Shown piece by piece: positions 24,669 through 32,858 of a stretch of 64,000 bases of DNA (its first letter is position 1; each line of letters begins with the position of its first letter). The translations under genes were made by a program, and so were the position numbers. Under the pieces are notes generated by a model. The model was not told the origin of the DNA and ran no database searches. It saw nothing but the letters and a program-made list of their open reading frames with translations. The DNA lies in NCBI GenBank assembly GCA_036261915.1, contig DATAJX010000006.1, positions 62,001-126,000 on the forward strand, written 5' to 3'. The DNA is from DATAJX01 sp036261915 (lineage in GTDB: Bacteria; Pseudomonadota; Alphaproteobacteria; UBA2136; UBA6156).

Positions 24669-25741
24669 ACCGTCAACACTCCACCAACAGTGGCGTGCAC
24701 CGCACCGGTGGTTTCCGGCAAACTGAAGGGCAACTTCAACACGCGCCGTGCCGCCAGCCAGGCAAAGGCCTCGGCCTCCATGGTCTGCGGGCGCAGGCCC
24801 CAGCTTATGGCATCCACCGCATCAACCCCTGCGGCGGCAAAAGCCTTCATCAGGCTGGGGTTCTGGCTGCCGCCGCCGGTGGCGGCCACCGGGCCCATGG
24901 CCTTCCATTCGTCCAGCGTGCGGGCCACCCCGGCGGCGGTAATGGCGCACAGCGTCGCCGCCGCGTCCTCCGGGTTCAGCTGGCGCATCACATCCAGAAT
25001 ACCGTTGAACTCATAGCGGTCGGCGCTGCGCGGCAGCGGGCGGCGCCAAAAACCGGTGTCCCTCAAACTGCGCTCCACCAGGTTGTCGTGCACGCGGCCG
25101 CGCGCGGCCAGTTCGCCGTTCTTGTCAAACGGCTGGCCCAGCCGCTGCTCGCACAGGCTGTTCAGCAAGCCCACGCCGGGGCCGGTGTCGCTGGCGCGTA
25201 TCTTCCCGTCGGCCTCAAACCACGTCAGGTTGGCCACACCGCCCAAATTCAAAATACCGCAGGGCTTGGGCCGCCCACCCAGCAACGCGGCATGGAACAA
25301 CGGCACCAGCGGCGCCCCCTGCCCGCCGGCGGCCATGTCCCGGCGGCGAAAGTCCATCACCGTGGGCACCCCCACCTGCTCGGCAATAAAACTGGCGTCG
25401 CCCAATTGCCAGGTCAAACCCAGCCCGGGCATGTGCCGAATGGTCTGGCCATGGCACCCCAGCACATCCACACGGCCTTCGTCGGGCATCACTTTCAGCG
25501 CGGCCAGCACATACAGCTCGCTCAGGGCGCGCTCAAGTTTCAGCACTTCGTCCAGCGGCGGGTTGCCCTGCGCCACGGCGGCCACGCGGGCGCGCAGGTC
25601 CTTGGGGTACGGCACATAACCGCTGGCTTCCAGCACAATGTGCTCCTGGCCATCGGTGGCCAAACGCACGGCGTCCACACCGTCCAGGCTGCTGCCGCTC
25701 ATAATGCCTATGGCACGTAAAGGGGTTGGTTGCGTTGGCAT
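24665..25741 (-). CDS. anmK: Anhydro-N-acetylmuramic acid kinase
   Basis: A 358-residue cell-wall recycling kinase that converts anhydroMurNAc and ATP to MurNAc-6-phosphate. It has the N-terminal IGIMSGSSLDGVDAV phosphate loop, the catalytic-domain GCHGQTIRH, the DTGPGVGLLN segment and ATGGGSQNP near 290. The length is normal. Its start is only 24 bp from the divergent tyrS, an arrangement common in alphaproteobacteria. Its stop codon lies inside the right arm of the palindromic element. Confidence 0.95.
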   Translation of the reverse strand: MPTQPTPLRAIGIMSGSSLDGVDAVRLATDGQEHIVLEASGYVPYPKDLRARVAAVAQGNPPLDEVLKLERALSELYVLAALKVMPDEGRVDVLGCHGQTIRHMPGLGLTWQLGDASFIAEQVGVPTVMDFRRRDMAAGGQGAPLVPLFHAALLGGRPKPCGILNLGGVANLTWFEADGKIRASDTGPGVGLLNSLCEQRLGQPFDKNGELAARGRVHDNLVERSLRDTGFWRRPLPRSADRYEFNGILDVMRQLNPEDAAATLCAITAAGVARTLDEWKAMGPVAATGGGSQNPSLMKAFAAAGVDAVDAISWGLRPQTMEAEAFAWLAARRVLKLPFSLPETTGAVHATVGGVLTV

Positions 25742-25765
25742 ACAGGGCAGTTTATAAGCTTATCC

Positions 25766-27028
25766 ATGTCAAAGTCCAATATCATTGCCGATTTAACCGC
25801 GCGCGGCCTTGTCGCCCAGGCCACACCCGAATTGTCCAACCACCTGGCGCAACCGCGCACGCTGTACTGCGGGTTCGATCCCACCGCCGACAGCCTGCAC
25901 ATCGGCAGCCTGGTGCCGCTGCTGGCACTCAAGCGGTTCCAGCTGGCGGGCCACACGCCCATCATCGTGGTGGGCGGCGCCACCGGCATGATCGGCGACC
26001 CCTCCTTCAAGGCGCAGGAACGTAAGTTGAATGACGAAAGCACCATCAAGGGCTGGGTCGAAAAGCTCAAAAAGCAAACCTCGCGCTTCGTCGATTTCGA
26101 CGCCCCCCAAAATCCCGCCCAAATGGCCAATAACTACGATTGGACCCACGGCGTCAGCGTCCTGCAGTTCCTGCGCGACATCGGCAAGCACTTCAGCGTC
26201 AACAACCTGATTTCCAAAGAAGCCATCCGCGAGCGCCTCAAGCGCGAAGACAGCGGCATCAGCTACACCGAGTTCACCTACCCGCTGCTGCAGGCGTTCG
26301 ATTTCCAGCAATTGTTCCAGCACCACAACTGCACGCTGCAGATCGGCGGTTCCGACCAATGGGGCAACATGACCGCCGGCACCGAACTCATCCGTAAAAC
26401 ACTGAAGGGCGAAGCCCACGTCCTCACGCTGCCGCTGGTCACCAAGGCCGACGGCACCAAGTTCGGCAAAACCGAGTCCGGCACCATCTGGCTCTCGGCC
26501 GAAAAAACCAGCCCCTACGCCTTCTACCAGTTCTGGCTCAACACCGCCGATGCCGACATCGAAGCGTTTTTAAATTACTTCAGCTTCAAAGATATAGCCG
26601 ATATTTCTAACCTGATTTCTGAACACAAAGCCGCCCCCGAAAAGCGCGCCGCGCAACTCGCCCTGGCCGAAGAACTCACCACGCTGGTACACGGCGAAGC
26701 CGCACTCAAAGCCGCCCAACGCATCAGCACCGCGCTGTTCGGCGGCGAGCTCGACAGCCTCACCGAAGCCGACTACGCGCAACTCGCGCTCGACGGCCTG
26801 CCCACCATCCGCGAAGCAGAAACCACCTTGCTCGATGCGCTGGTCAAAACCGAACTCGCCAAATCCAACCGCGAAGCACGCGACTTCCTCACCGGCAAAG
26901 CGGTGCAGCACAACGGCCAGGCCGTCACCGACGAAAAGCTGGAATTGAACAAGCACAACGCCAGGTTCGGCAGGTATCACCTGCTCAAACGCGGCAAGCG
27001 TAACTTCGCCCTCTTAGTGCTTGAATAA
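25766..27028 (+). CDS. tyrS: Tyrosyl-tRNA synthetase
   Basis: A 420-residue class I aminoacyl-tRNA synthetase. HIGH appears as LHIGS (44-48) and KMSKS as KFGKT (232-236), as in E. coli TyrRS. Tyrosine-pocket segments such as YCGFDPTADS and IGGSDQWGN are clear, and a C-terminal S4-like domain follows (about 350-420). The ATG at 25766 begins the conserved protein. No good ribosome site is visible before it, and only 24 bp separate it from divergent anmK, so the messenger may have a very short leader. Confidence 0.96.
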   Translation: MSKSNIIADLTARGLVAQATPELSNHLAQPRTLYCGFDPTADSLHIGSLVPLLALKRFQLAGHTPIIVVGGATGMIGDPSFKAQERKLNDESTIKGWVEKLKKQTSRFVDFDAPQNPAQMANNYDWTHGVSVLQFLRDIGKHFSVNNLISKEAIRERLKREDSGISYTEFTYPLLQAFDFQQLFQHHNCTLQIGGSDQWGNMTAGTELIRKTLKGEAHVLTLPLVTKADGTKFGKTESGTIWLSAEKTSPYAFYQFWLNTADADIEAFLNYFSFKDIADISNLISEHKAAPEKRAAQLALAEELTTLVHGEAALKAAQRISTALFGGELDSLTEADYAQLALDGLPTIREAETTLLDALVKTELAKSNREARDFLTGKAVQHNGQAVTDEKLELNKHNARFGRYHLLKRGKRNFALLVLE

Positions 27029-27063
27029 GCAAAGCTTGGCCGCTTCGCCGTCAGCGCCTAAAT

Positions 27064-27121
27064 GCTATACAGTATACGGTAATTCCGTTGACAAGGCAGA
27101 TTGTATTTCGTACACAATCTG
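27064..27121 (+). promoter_or_regulatory. Promoter with overlapping operator-like inverted repeats before the GntR gene
   Basis: TTGACA at 27088-27093 is a consensus -35 box. Just after it is an 8-bp inverted repeat, CAGATTGT (27097-27104) and ACAATCTG (27114-27121), covering the spacer and -10 zone. A smaller repeat TATAC/GTATA lies at 27066-27076. Placement suggests autoregulation by the downstream GntR protein. The -10 itself is not well defined. Confidence 0.5.
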
Positions 27122-27168
27122 GAGTTAATGCCGAAACAACAAAAATAAGTAATCGGGAGAGATGAAAG

Positions 27169-27900
27169 ATGAAACGGAGCACCATGGCTCAGCATAACAA
27201 TCTGGACACGCTGGTACGCGAAGGTTTGCGCAGCAAGATCCTGAATGGCGACCTCGAAGGCGGTTATCATCTTTCCGAACTGAAGATTTCCAAAGACTAC
27301 AGCGTGTCCCGCACCCCGGTGCGCGAAGCCCTCTGCGCGCTGGCGGCCGACGGCCTGGTCGAAATGGTGCCCCACCGCGGCGCCTTCGTCACCCATGTGC
27401 CCAGCCAAAGCAAAACCGACCAGCTGCGCGCCTACGGCCTGTTCACCGGCCTCGCCGCCAAACTGGCGGCCGAAAACGCCAACATCGAAATGCTACTCGA
27501 CCTCGAAAACGCCTTCAGCTTCGCGCAAGACGGCGCCCCCAGCTCCGACCAATACCTCGCGCAGCTCGAAGCCGCCCTCGACATGATGGAAAAAACGGCC
27601 AACAGCCCGTCGGTATCCGACGCCATCGCCATGATCAAGCGCCGCAGCAACCTCACCGAGCTGTGGGCCATGAGCCTCGGCCAGCGGAAAGAGCTCAACA
27701 ACCAGTTCGGCCTGCTCATGGCCGCGCTTAAACGGAAGAAGCCGGACGCCGCCGAAAAGACCATGCGCCAGATCGTCACGCTGGCCACCAACGCCTACCT
27801 TGCCGGCAGCCGCAAGTCTGCCAGCGCAGCCGACAGCGTCACTACCGACATGAACGCCAGCCTCACCAAAAAAGGCACCGACACCACCGCCCGCGCCTAA
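27169..27900 (+). CDS. GntR-family transcriptional regulator (FadR/FCD-type)
   Basis: A 243-residue regulator. The N-terminal winged helix has the GntR signature: VREGLRSKILNGDL, the LSELKISKDYSVSRTPVREAL recognition region (about 36-56) and GLVEMVPHRGAFV. The remainder is helical like an FCD domain, but the metal-binding histidines usual in FCD are not evident, so the ligand is unclear. GGGAGAG lies before the ATG. It follows tyrS by 140 bp, with its own promoter and operator-like sequence. No target metabolic gene is adjacent. Confidence 0.85.
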   Translation: MKRSTMAQHNNLDTLVREGLRSKILNGDLEGGYHLSELKISKDYSVSRTPVREALCALAADGLVEMVPHRGAFVTHVPSQSKTDQLRAYGLFTGLAAKLAAENANIEMLLDLENAFSFAQDGAPSSDQYLAQLEAALDMMEKTANSPSVSDAIAMIKRRSNLTELWAMSLGQRKELNNQFGLLMAALKRKKPDAAEKTMRQIVTLATNAYLAGSRKSASAADSVTTDMNASLTKKGTDTTARA

Positions 27901-27913
27901 CAGCAAAGGTATT

Positions 27914-27940
27914 TAAAAGGCCCCGCAAGGGGCCTTTAAC
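27914..27940. terminator. Terminator between the gntR-type gene and the Gly-rich protein gene
   Basis: Perfect 9-bp stem (27916-27924 with 27929-27937, 4-base loop). The T-tract is short on both sides. It separates two convergent genes. Confidence 0.75.
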
Positions 27941-27977
27941 TTTATACCGCACCGCAAGCAAGCCAGTGCTCCAAGGT

Positions 27978-29726
27978 CTAATACCCGTACCTGATCACCA
28001 CGATCCCCTGCGCGCCGTTGGCCCCGCCAAAGCTGGCATCACCGCCGCCGCCGCCGCCATACAGGCCGCCCACGCCCAGCGTATTGGCAAATCCCGATTG
28101 GCCGCCGCCGCCGCTGCCCGACCCATGCGAGCCGTATTCCGTACCATTATTTCCGGGGTTGCCGGGGTTACCGCCGGTACCCACCACGGCCGCCCCGCCA
28201 TAGCCGGCATCACCCGCACCGCTGCTTCCAACAGCTCCCGCGCCCGGAATGGCATTGTTGCCATTCCCGTGCGGCCCTGCGGCCCCGCCACCGCTATGGC
28301 GAATCGTGCCACCCCCGTTACCCCCGCTATATTTAACCGCCCCAACGCCCGAGGCCGCCGCCCCGCCGGTGCTGCCGCTGCCGCCTTTGGCCGCGCACGA
28401 AACCGTCGAACCGTTGCTCACCGCATTGGCCAGCGACGTGGCATTGAACCAGGTATCGCCTCCCACGGCACCCACCGTCACGTTCACCGAACCTCCCGGC
28501 GTCAGCGCAATGTTGCTGCAACCCGACCACGCGCCGCCGCCGCCGCCGGTCGCCGCCTTGGCCCCGCCGCCAATCACATCCACGGTGTTGCTTACACTCA
28601 CCCAGTCGGCAGGCACACTCCAGGTCTGCGCCCCTGTCGTGGTCAGGTAAACGGTGGTCAACGAAGCCCCGGTGGTCGCGGTCCAGTTGGTGGTGCCGGT
28701 GCCCACGGTAATGGTGGCGGTGGTCAAGGTGGCCCCCGAACCCGATGTCGTCTGGCGAGCCTGGATGTACTGGTTGTTGCCAATACTCATGCTGGTGCCC
28801 CAGGTACTTAGTACACTGCTGCAACCGCTGTCGGCGCAAACCCGTATCTCCGAGCCCGCCCCGCTGGTCGCCGCCGTCGCCGAACCGCCCAGTCCCGTAA
28901 TCTGGATGATGTTCGACTCCACCTGCATGCCGGGTACTTGGCCGGTAAGGTTGGTAAAGCTGTAGGCGTCGGGGGTAGTGTCGGCCAACGTGGTGGCGGT
29001 CCACTGGGTGCTCCCGGTACCGATCACAATGGTGGCGGTGGTCTGGGTGCCGTCACTGGCGCTGGTGGTCTGCCGGGCCTGAATGTACTGGTTGTTGGCC
29101 AGACTGAAACCGCTGGCCCAGGTGTTCACCACGCTGCTGCAGGCCATGTCGCTGCAACTCCGTATCTGCGAGCTGGCCCCGCTGGTGCTGGCGGCGGCAG
29201 GGCTGGCCAAACCGCTGATCTGGATGATGTTCGATTCCACCACGGTCGCGTAAGCCTGGTCCACCAGGTCGGTAAAGCTGAAGTTATCCGGGGTGGCCGC
29301 CGCCACGCTGGTCTTGCCAAGGCCGCGCCAGCCCCCGGCATTGCAGTACTGCACCCAACCGGCGTTGGTGTTGTAATACATTTTGCCCGGCTCACCGGGC
29401 GGGTTGGTGCAGTTGCCGGTGGCGCCGGGGTTGGGCGTGCCCAAATTCATCCAGTTGTCGCCATTGCAGTACTGAAAGGTATTGACGGTGGAATTATAGA
29501 TCAGCTTGCCTTCAACACCGCCGCTGCTGCCGCAGTTACCGCCGCTGCCGCCGGGGTTGGGCTTGGCCAGGTTGTACCAGGTGGTGCCGTTGCACAGTTG
29601 CATAACCTTGTAGGTGCGGTTGTAAATGATCTGCCCGCCCACACCGCTGGGCCCGCTGCACGCGGCATAGGCATGGCTGGCCGCAAGCAGCAGCACAGCC
29701 ATTATTGCCATTGTTATCCGGCGCAT
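27978..29726 (-). CDS. Large exported repeat protein with Gly-rich tail-fibre-like end
   Basis: A 582-residue protein if started at the ATG at 29726, which directly precedes a signal peptide (about 1-21, ending SHAYA). Then come three short repeats of pattern G.(I/M).YN...Q.CNG..W (about 24-50, 66-95 and 104-135) and two copies of a roughly 100-residue repeat (145-246 and 251-352) sharing VESNIIQI, CSSV and NNQYIQARQTTS. A TWSVPADW motif leads into a Gly-rich region (385-582) ending GIVVIRYGY, as in glycine-rich phage tail and surface proteins. The mature protein has many Cys, Thr and Ser. A secreted adhesin or surface fibre is likely but inferred. Convergent with the GntR gene. Confidence 0.65.
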   Translation of the reverse strand: MRRITMAIMAVLLLAASHAYAACSGPSGVGGQIIYNRTYKVMQLCNGTTWYNLAKPNPGGSGGNCGSSGGVEGKLIYNSTVNTFQYCNGDNWMNLGTPNPGATGNCTNPPGEPGKMYYNTNAGWVQYCNAGGWRGLGKTSVAAATPDNFSFTDLVDQAYATVVESNIIQISGLASPAAASTSGASSQIRSCSDMACSSVVNTWASGFSLANNQYIQARQTTSASDGTQTTATIVIGTGSTQWTATTLADTTPDAYSFTNLTGQVPGMQVESNIIQITGLGGSATAATSGAGSEIRVCADSGCSSVLSTWGTSMSIGNNQYIQARQTTSGSGATLTTATITVGTGTTNWTATTGASLTTVYLTTTGAQTWSVPADWVSVSNTVDVIGGGAKAATGGGGGAWSGCSNIALTPGGSVNVTVGAVGGDTWFNATSLANAVSNGSTVSCAAKGGSGSTGGAAASGVGAVKYSGGNGGGTIRHSGGGAAGPHGNGNNAIPGAGAVGSSGAGDAGYGGAAVVGTGGNPGNPGNNGTEYGSHGSGSGGGGQSGFANTLGVGGLYGGGGGGDASFGGANGAQGIVVIRYGY

Positions 29727-29852
29727 GGTTTCCAAGCTAAGGGGGCTTGCCTGCCAGCGCAACCGCAGGCGCCCGCCCAACCAGCAACCATGTGGCAGGC
29801 ATCATGGCGCCGCCCCTCCCCACCTTGCCCAAAAAGTTGTATATACCCGGCC

Positions 29853-29984
29853 ATGACCTACTTCTTCTTCGTCAGCCTACCGCTGCTCATGGGCATCGGG
29901 CTGGTCGGCCTGTGGCTGCGCATGCTGCCGGTGGTGGTGGGCGCGGGCGTGCTCATCCTCGCCACCACGTGGCTGTTCGGCTAG
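29853..29984 (+). CDS. Small membrane protein, 43 residues
   Basis: A short frame encoding two closely spaced hydrophobic stretches (about 5-20 and 24-40) with a single turn containing Arg. No ribosome site is obvious before the ATG, and no family is recognised. It precedes the MaoC gene on the same strand by 78 bp. Accepted only because almost the whole sequence is membrane-like and the frame ends cleanly. Confidence 0.35.
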   Translation: MTYFFFVSLPLLMGIGLVGLWLRMLPVVVGAGVLILATTWLFG

Positions 29985-30062
29985 TTCGTCATACCTATAA
30001 AGGGCTGTCAGCCGGCGCTGTTGCGCGTTACCATGGGCATAACAACAAGGAGAATAAAAACC

Positions 30063-30542
30063 ATGACCAACCCCAAACCGCGCGGCTGCAAAAGCATTGC
30101 CGACATCAAGGTGGGCGACGAATTCCGCCAGCCGTACAGCATCACCGACGCCGACGTGCAAAAGTTCGCCGAGATCAGCGGCGACTTCAACCCGGCCCAT
30201 TTTAATGAAGAATACGCGTCCAAAACCATTTTCAAAAACCGCATCGCCCACGGCATGATCTCGGTGGCCAAGTTCTCCGGCATTTTCGGCATGGACCTCC
30301 CCGGCCTCGGCGCCATCTGGGGCGCCCAGTCGGCCAAGTTTTTAGCCCCGGTGCAACTCAATACGCCCTATACCGCCATCGCCCGCGCCAAAGAGGTCGG
30401 CGATAAATCCGTGGTGTTCGAAACCTGGGTCGAAAACGCCGACGGCAAACGCATGCTCGAAGGCGAAGGCACGCTCTACCCCATCCCGCAAAAAGTGAAA
30501 GACGGGATGGACCCCGCCTACCTCGCCAGCTTAATGAACTAA
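30063..30542 (+). CDS. MaoC-type (R)-specific enoyl-CoA hydratase
   Basis: A 159-residue hot-dog-fold hydratase. The catalytic motif GDFNPAHFNEEYA provides the Asp and His dyad, and FKNRIAHGM is the conserved following helix. Enzymes of this kind hydrate trans-2-enoyl-CoA to (R)-3-hydroxyacyl-CoA, often feeding polyhydroxyalkanoate synthesis or fatty acid turnover. AAGGAG is placed well before the ATG at 30063. It overlaps the 3' end of convergent accA by 4 bp. Confidence 0.9.
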   Translation: MTNPKPRGCKSIADIKVGDEFRQPYSITDADVQKFAEISGDFNPAHFNEEYASKTIFKNRIAHGMISVAKFSGIFGMDLPGLGAIWGAQSAKFLAPVQLNTPYTAIARAKEVGDKSVVFETWVENADGKRMLEGEGTLYPIPQKVKDGMDPAYLASLMN

Positions 30543-31504
30543 ACCGCCATCTTGATGAACTTGGCCCGCCGGCTCACGTCGCGCGGGCTTTTTTGCTTTT
30601 CCACTTCAGCCAAAGCCTGCGCCACTATGTCGCCCACGCGTTTGATGGCCAGCGCCGGGTCGCGGTGGGCGGCCCCCACCGGCTCCTTGATGATGCCATC
30701 AATAACGCCCAGCTTTTCCAGATCCTGCGCGGTGATCTTCAACGCATCCGCCGCCTGCGGAATGGTCTCCTTGGTCGCCTCTTTCCACAAGATCGCGGCA
30801 CACCCTTCGGGGCTGATCACGCTGTAAATACTGTGCTCCAGCATAAACACGCGGTCGGCGGCGCTCAGCGCCAAAGCCCCCCCGCTGCCGCCTTCGCCGA
30901 TGATCACGCTCACCACCGGCACCGGCAGCTGCATCAGCATTTCCAAACAGGTGGCAATGGCTTCGGCCTGCCCGCGCTCCTCGGCATCAATGCCGGGGAA
31001 GGCCCCAGGCGTATCCACCAGCGCGATCACCGGCAGGTTCAACCGCCCGGCCATCTGCATCAACCGCTGGGCCTTGCGGTAGCCCTCGGGGCGCAGCATG
31101 CCAAAGTTCTTGGCCAGCCGCTCGGCGGTGTTCTTGCCCTTATCAATGGCAAACACCACACACGGCACCTCGCCCTGCCAGTGGCCAACCCCGGCCAGCA
31201 AAGCCTTGTCCTCGCCAAAGCGACGATCACCGGCCAGCGGCACAAAATCCGGCACCAATGCCTTTAAGTAATCACCACCCTGCGGGCGTTCCGGGTGGCG
31301 GGCCACCTGCATTTTCTGAATGGGGTCCAGCCGGCGGTACAGCAACCGGGTAATACGCGCCATGCGCACATCCAGCCGGGCCAGCTCGGCGGGAATGTTC
31401 TTCACCGCGGTGGCCTCACCAGCCTCCTGCGCGGCCAGCAGGTCTTCCATGCGGCTGGCCAGCTCCAGCAGCGGCGCTTCAAATTCCAAATAGTGCTGGG
31501 GCAT
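30539..31504 (-). CDS. accA: Acetyl-CoA carboxylase carboxyltransferase subunit alpha
   Basis: A 321-residue subunit that with AccD moves the carboxyl group from biotin to acetyl-CoA, the first step of fatty acid synthesis. Recognisable segments are the N-terminal LEFEAPL with a helical region, VDTPGAFPGIDAEERGQ, VIIGEGGSGGALAL and SVISPEGCAAILWK. The length is typical. The upstream gene, xerD, is six bases away on the same strand, an arrangement common in alphaproteobacteria. Confidence 0.97.
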   Translation of the reverse strand: MPQHYLEFEAPLLELASRMEDLLAAQEAGEATAVKNIPAELARLDVRMARITRLLYRRLDPIQKMQVARHPERPQGGDYLKALVPDFVPLAGDRRFGEDKALLAGVGHWQGEVPCVVFAIDKGKNTAERLAKNFGMLRPEGYRKAQRLMQMAGRLNLPVIALVDTPGAFPGIDAEERGQAEAIATCLEMLMQLPVPVVSVIIGEGGSGGALALSAADRVFMLEHSIYSVISPEGCAAILWKEATKETIPQAADALKITAQDLEKLGVIDGIIKEPVGAAHRDPALAIKRVGDIVAQALAEVEKQKSPRDVSRRAKFIKMAV

Positions 31505-31510
31505 GGGGGT

Positions 31511-32404
31511 TTATCGGCCTTTTGCTAGCGGGTGATACGTTTCCAGAACGTTCTTTACCCGATTTGAAGCCACTTTGGTATAGATTTGCGTCGTATTCAG
31601 GCTGGCATGGCCCAGCATCAGCTGAACGGCGCGCAAATCGGCATCATGTTCCAGCAAATGGGTGGCAAAGCTGTGGCGCAGGTGGTGGGGGCTCAGCTTC
31701 ACGCCGCAACCGGCACCGGTCTCTTTTATAAGCTGGAACAACCGCTGCCGCGTCAGCGGCGCCTTGCCCGAAGGCCCGGGCAGCAGCCATACGCTGCCGC
31801 TGCCGCCCAGCCGCGGGCGGCCTTTTTCCAGCCACGCCGCCACGGCCACGGCGGCCACATTACCCAGCGGCACCAGGCGGGTTTTATCGCCTTTCCCCGT
31901 TACCTGTATCAATTGCATTTCGCCCTGCTGAATATCCGCCACCTTCAACCCGGCCAACTCGCTGATGCGTAACCCGCTGCCGTACAACAGCGTCAAAATG
32001 GCTTGCAACCGCAACTGCATCGGCGCCTCCCCGGCAGCAAATTCGATCATCCGCCGCACTTCGCTTTCGGTCAGGGCCTTGGGCAGGCGCAACGGCTTTT
32101 TCGGCACGGTCACGCGCAAGGTGGGGTTTTCGGCGGCCCAGCCGCGCTCCACCAAAAATTTGAAAAAGCTGCGCAGGCTGCTGCGGCGCCGCGCCTGCGT
32201 CGAAGCACTCAAGGGTTCTTTACGCTTTGCAAATCCATTCAGGTAATTTTCAATGACGGCCTTGTCAGCCTTCAGCCCATCCGGCACGTGCTTGAAATAA
32301 TCCTGCAAATCCAGCTGGTAACTCGCCTCGGTGTTGGCGCTCAATCCGCGACCCACGCGCAGGTGCTCCAAAAACGCTTCGGCTTCTTGCGGCAGATTAT
32401 CCAT
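31511..32404 (-). CDS. xerD: Tyrosine recombinase XerD
   Basis: A 297-residue tyrosine recombinase that with XerC resolves chromosome dimers at dif. The catalytic set is complete: Arg146 (GLRISEL), Lys171, His240 and Arg243 (SPHHLRHSF), His266 (MLGHAS) and Tyr275 (TQIYTK). XerC and XerD are alike; the choice of XerD rests on its neighbour accA, the usual alphaproteobacterial pairing. No dif site was recognised nearby. Confidence 0.88.
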   Translation of the reverse strand: MDNLPQEAEAFLEHLRVGRGLSANTEASYQLDLQDYFKHVPDGLKADKAVIENYLNGFAKRKEPLSASTQARRRSSLRSFFKFLVERGWAAENPTLRVTVPKKPLRLPKALTESEVRRMIEFAAGEAPMQLRLQAILTLLYGSGLRISELAGLKVADIQQGEMQLIQVTGKGDKTRLVPLGNVAAVAVAAWLEKGRPRLGGSGSVWLLPGPSGKAPLTRQRLFQLIKETGAGCGVKLSPHHLRHSFATHLLEHDADLRAVQLMLGHASLNTTQIYTKVASNRVKNVLETYHPLAKGR

Positions 32405-32414
32405 GGTTCACCAT

Positions 32415-32452
32415 ACCACAAAAAACAAACCGGCCCCCTTCGAGGCCGGTTT
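32415..32452 (-). terminator. Rho-independent terminator
   Basis: Perfect 9-bp stem (32427-32435 with 32444-32452, 8-base loop) followed on the minus strand by a T-rich run. It ends the 72-residue gene and separates it from xerD. Confidence 0.8.
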
Positions 32453-32458
32453 CAAAAA

Positions 32459-32677
32459 TTAAGCTGCAACTTGTTTCTGCATCTTCAAACAAGCTTGCAG
32501 GGCAAGCTTGTAATGTTTTTTCTCATACAGTCTTTCACCTATGCGTATGGGTGGAACCAGCTTGCACCCCGCCCGGTCTTCCTCTTGCTGGATTTTATCC
32601 ATAATACCAGCCAGTCGTTCAATCAAACCCGGCTTGCGCGGGCGCGGTATAATCATAATCAGTGTTCGTTGTGCCAT
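32459..32677 (-). CDS. Hypothetical basic protein, 72 residues
   Basis: Two in-frame ATGs occur; the second (32677) is chosen because GGAGG sits five bases upstream of it, inside the codons following the first. The product begins with a hydrophobic strand (RTLIMIIPRPRK) and continues as charged helices with a Lys/Gln-rich end. I recognise no family. A good terminator follows. Confidence 0.6.
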   Translation of the reverse strand: MAQRTLIMIIPRPRKPGLIERLAGIMDKIQQEEDRAGCKLVPPIRIGERLYEKKHYKLALQACLKMQKQVAA

Positions 32678-32858
32678 TGGCACCTCCAAACGTTGGCCGG
32701 TGCAGGGGCACGGGCTTCAATACATCGCAGGCCTTATAGTGTTTTTCCGGCAGCCGGGCAATTACTTCCGCCCGCGCCATATCCACCAAGGCAGCGCAAG
32801 GGCCATGGCGATCAGGTACGCATACCATATCCACCAGGCAGAAAAATGGAATGCCACG

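Noticed and set aside
32619..32834. A 71-codon minus-strand frame upstream of the 72-residue gene
   Set aside because: It overlaps the start of a better-supported gene in another frame, has no ribosome site, and the product shows no convincing coding character.
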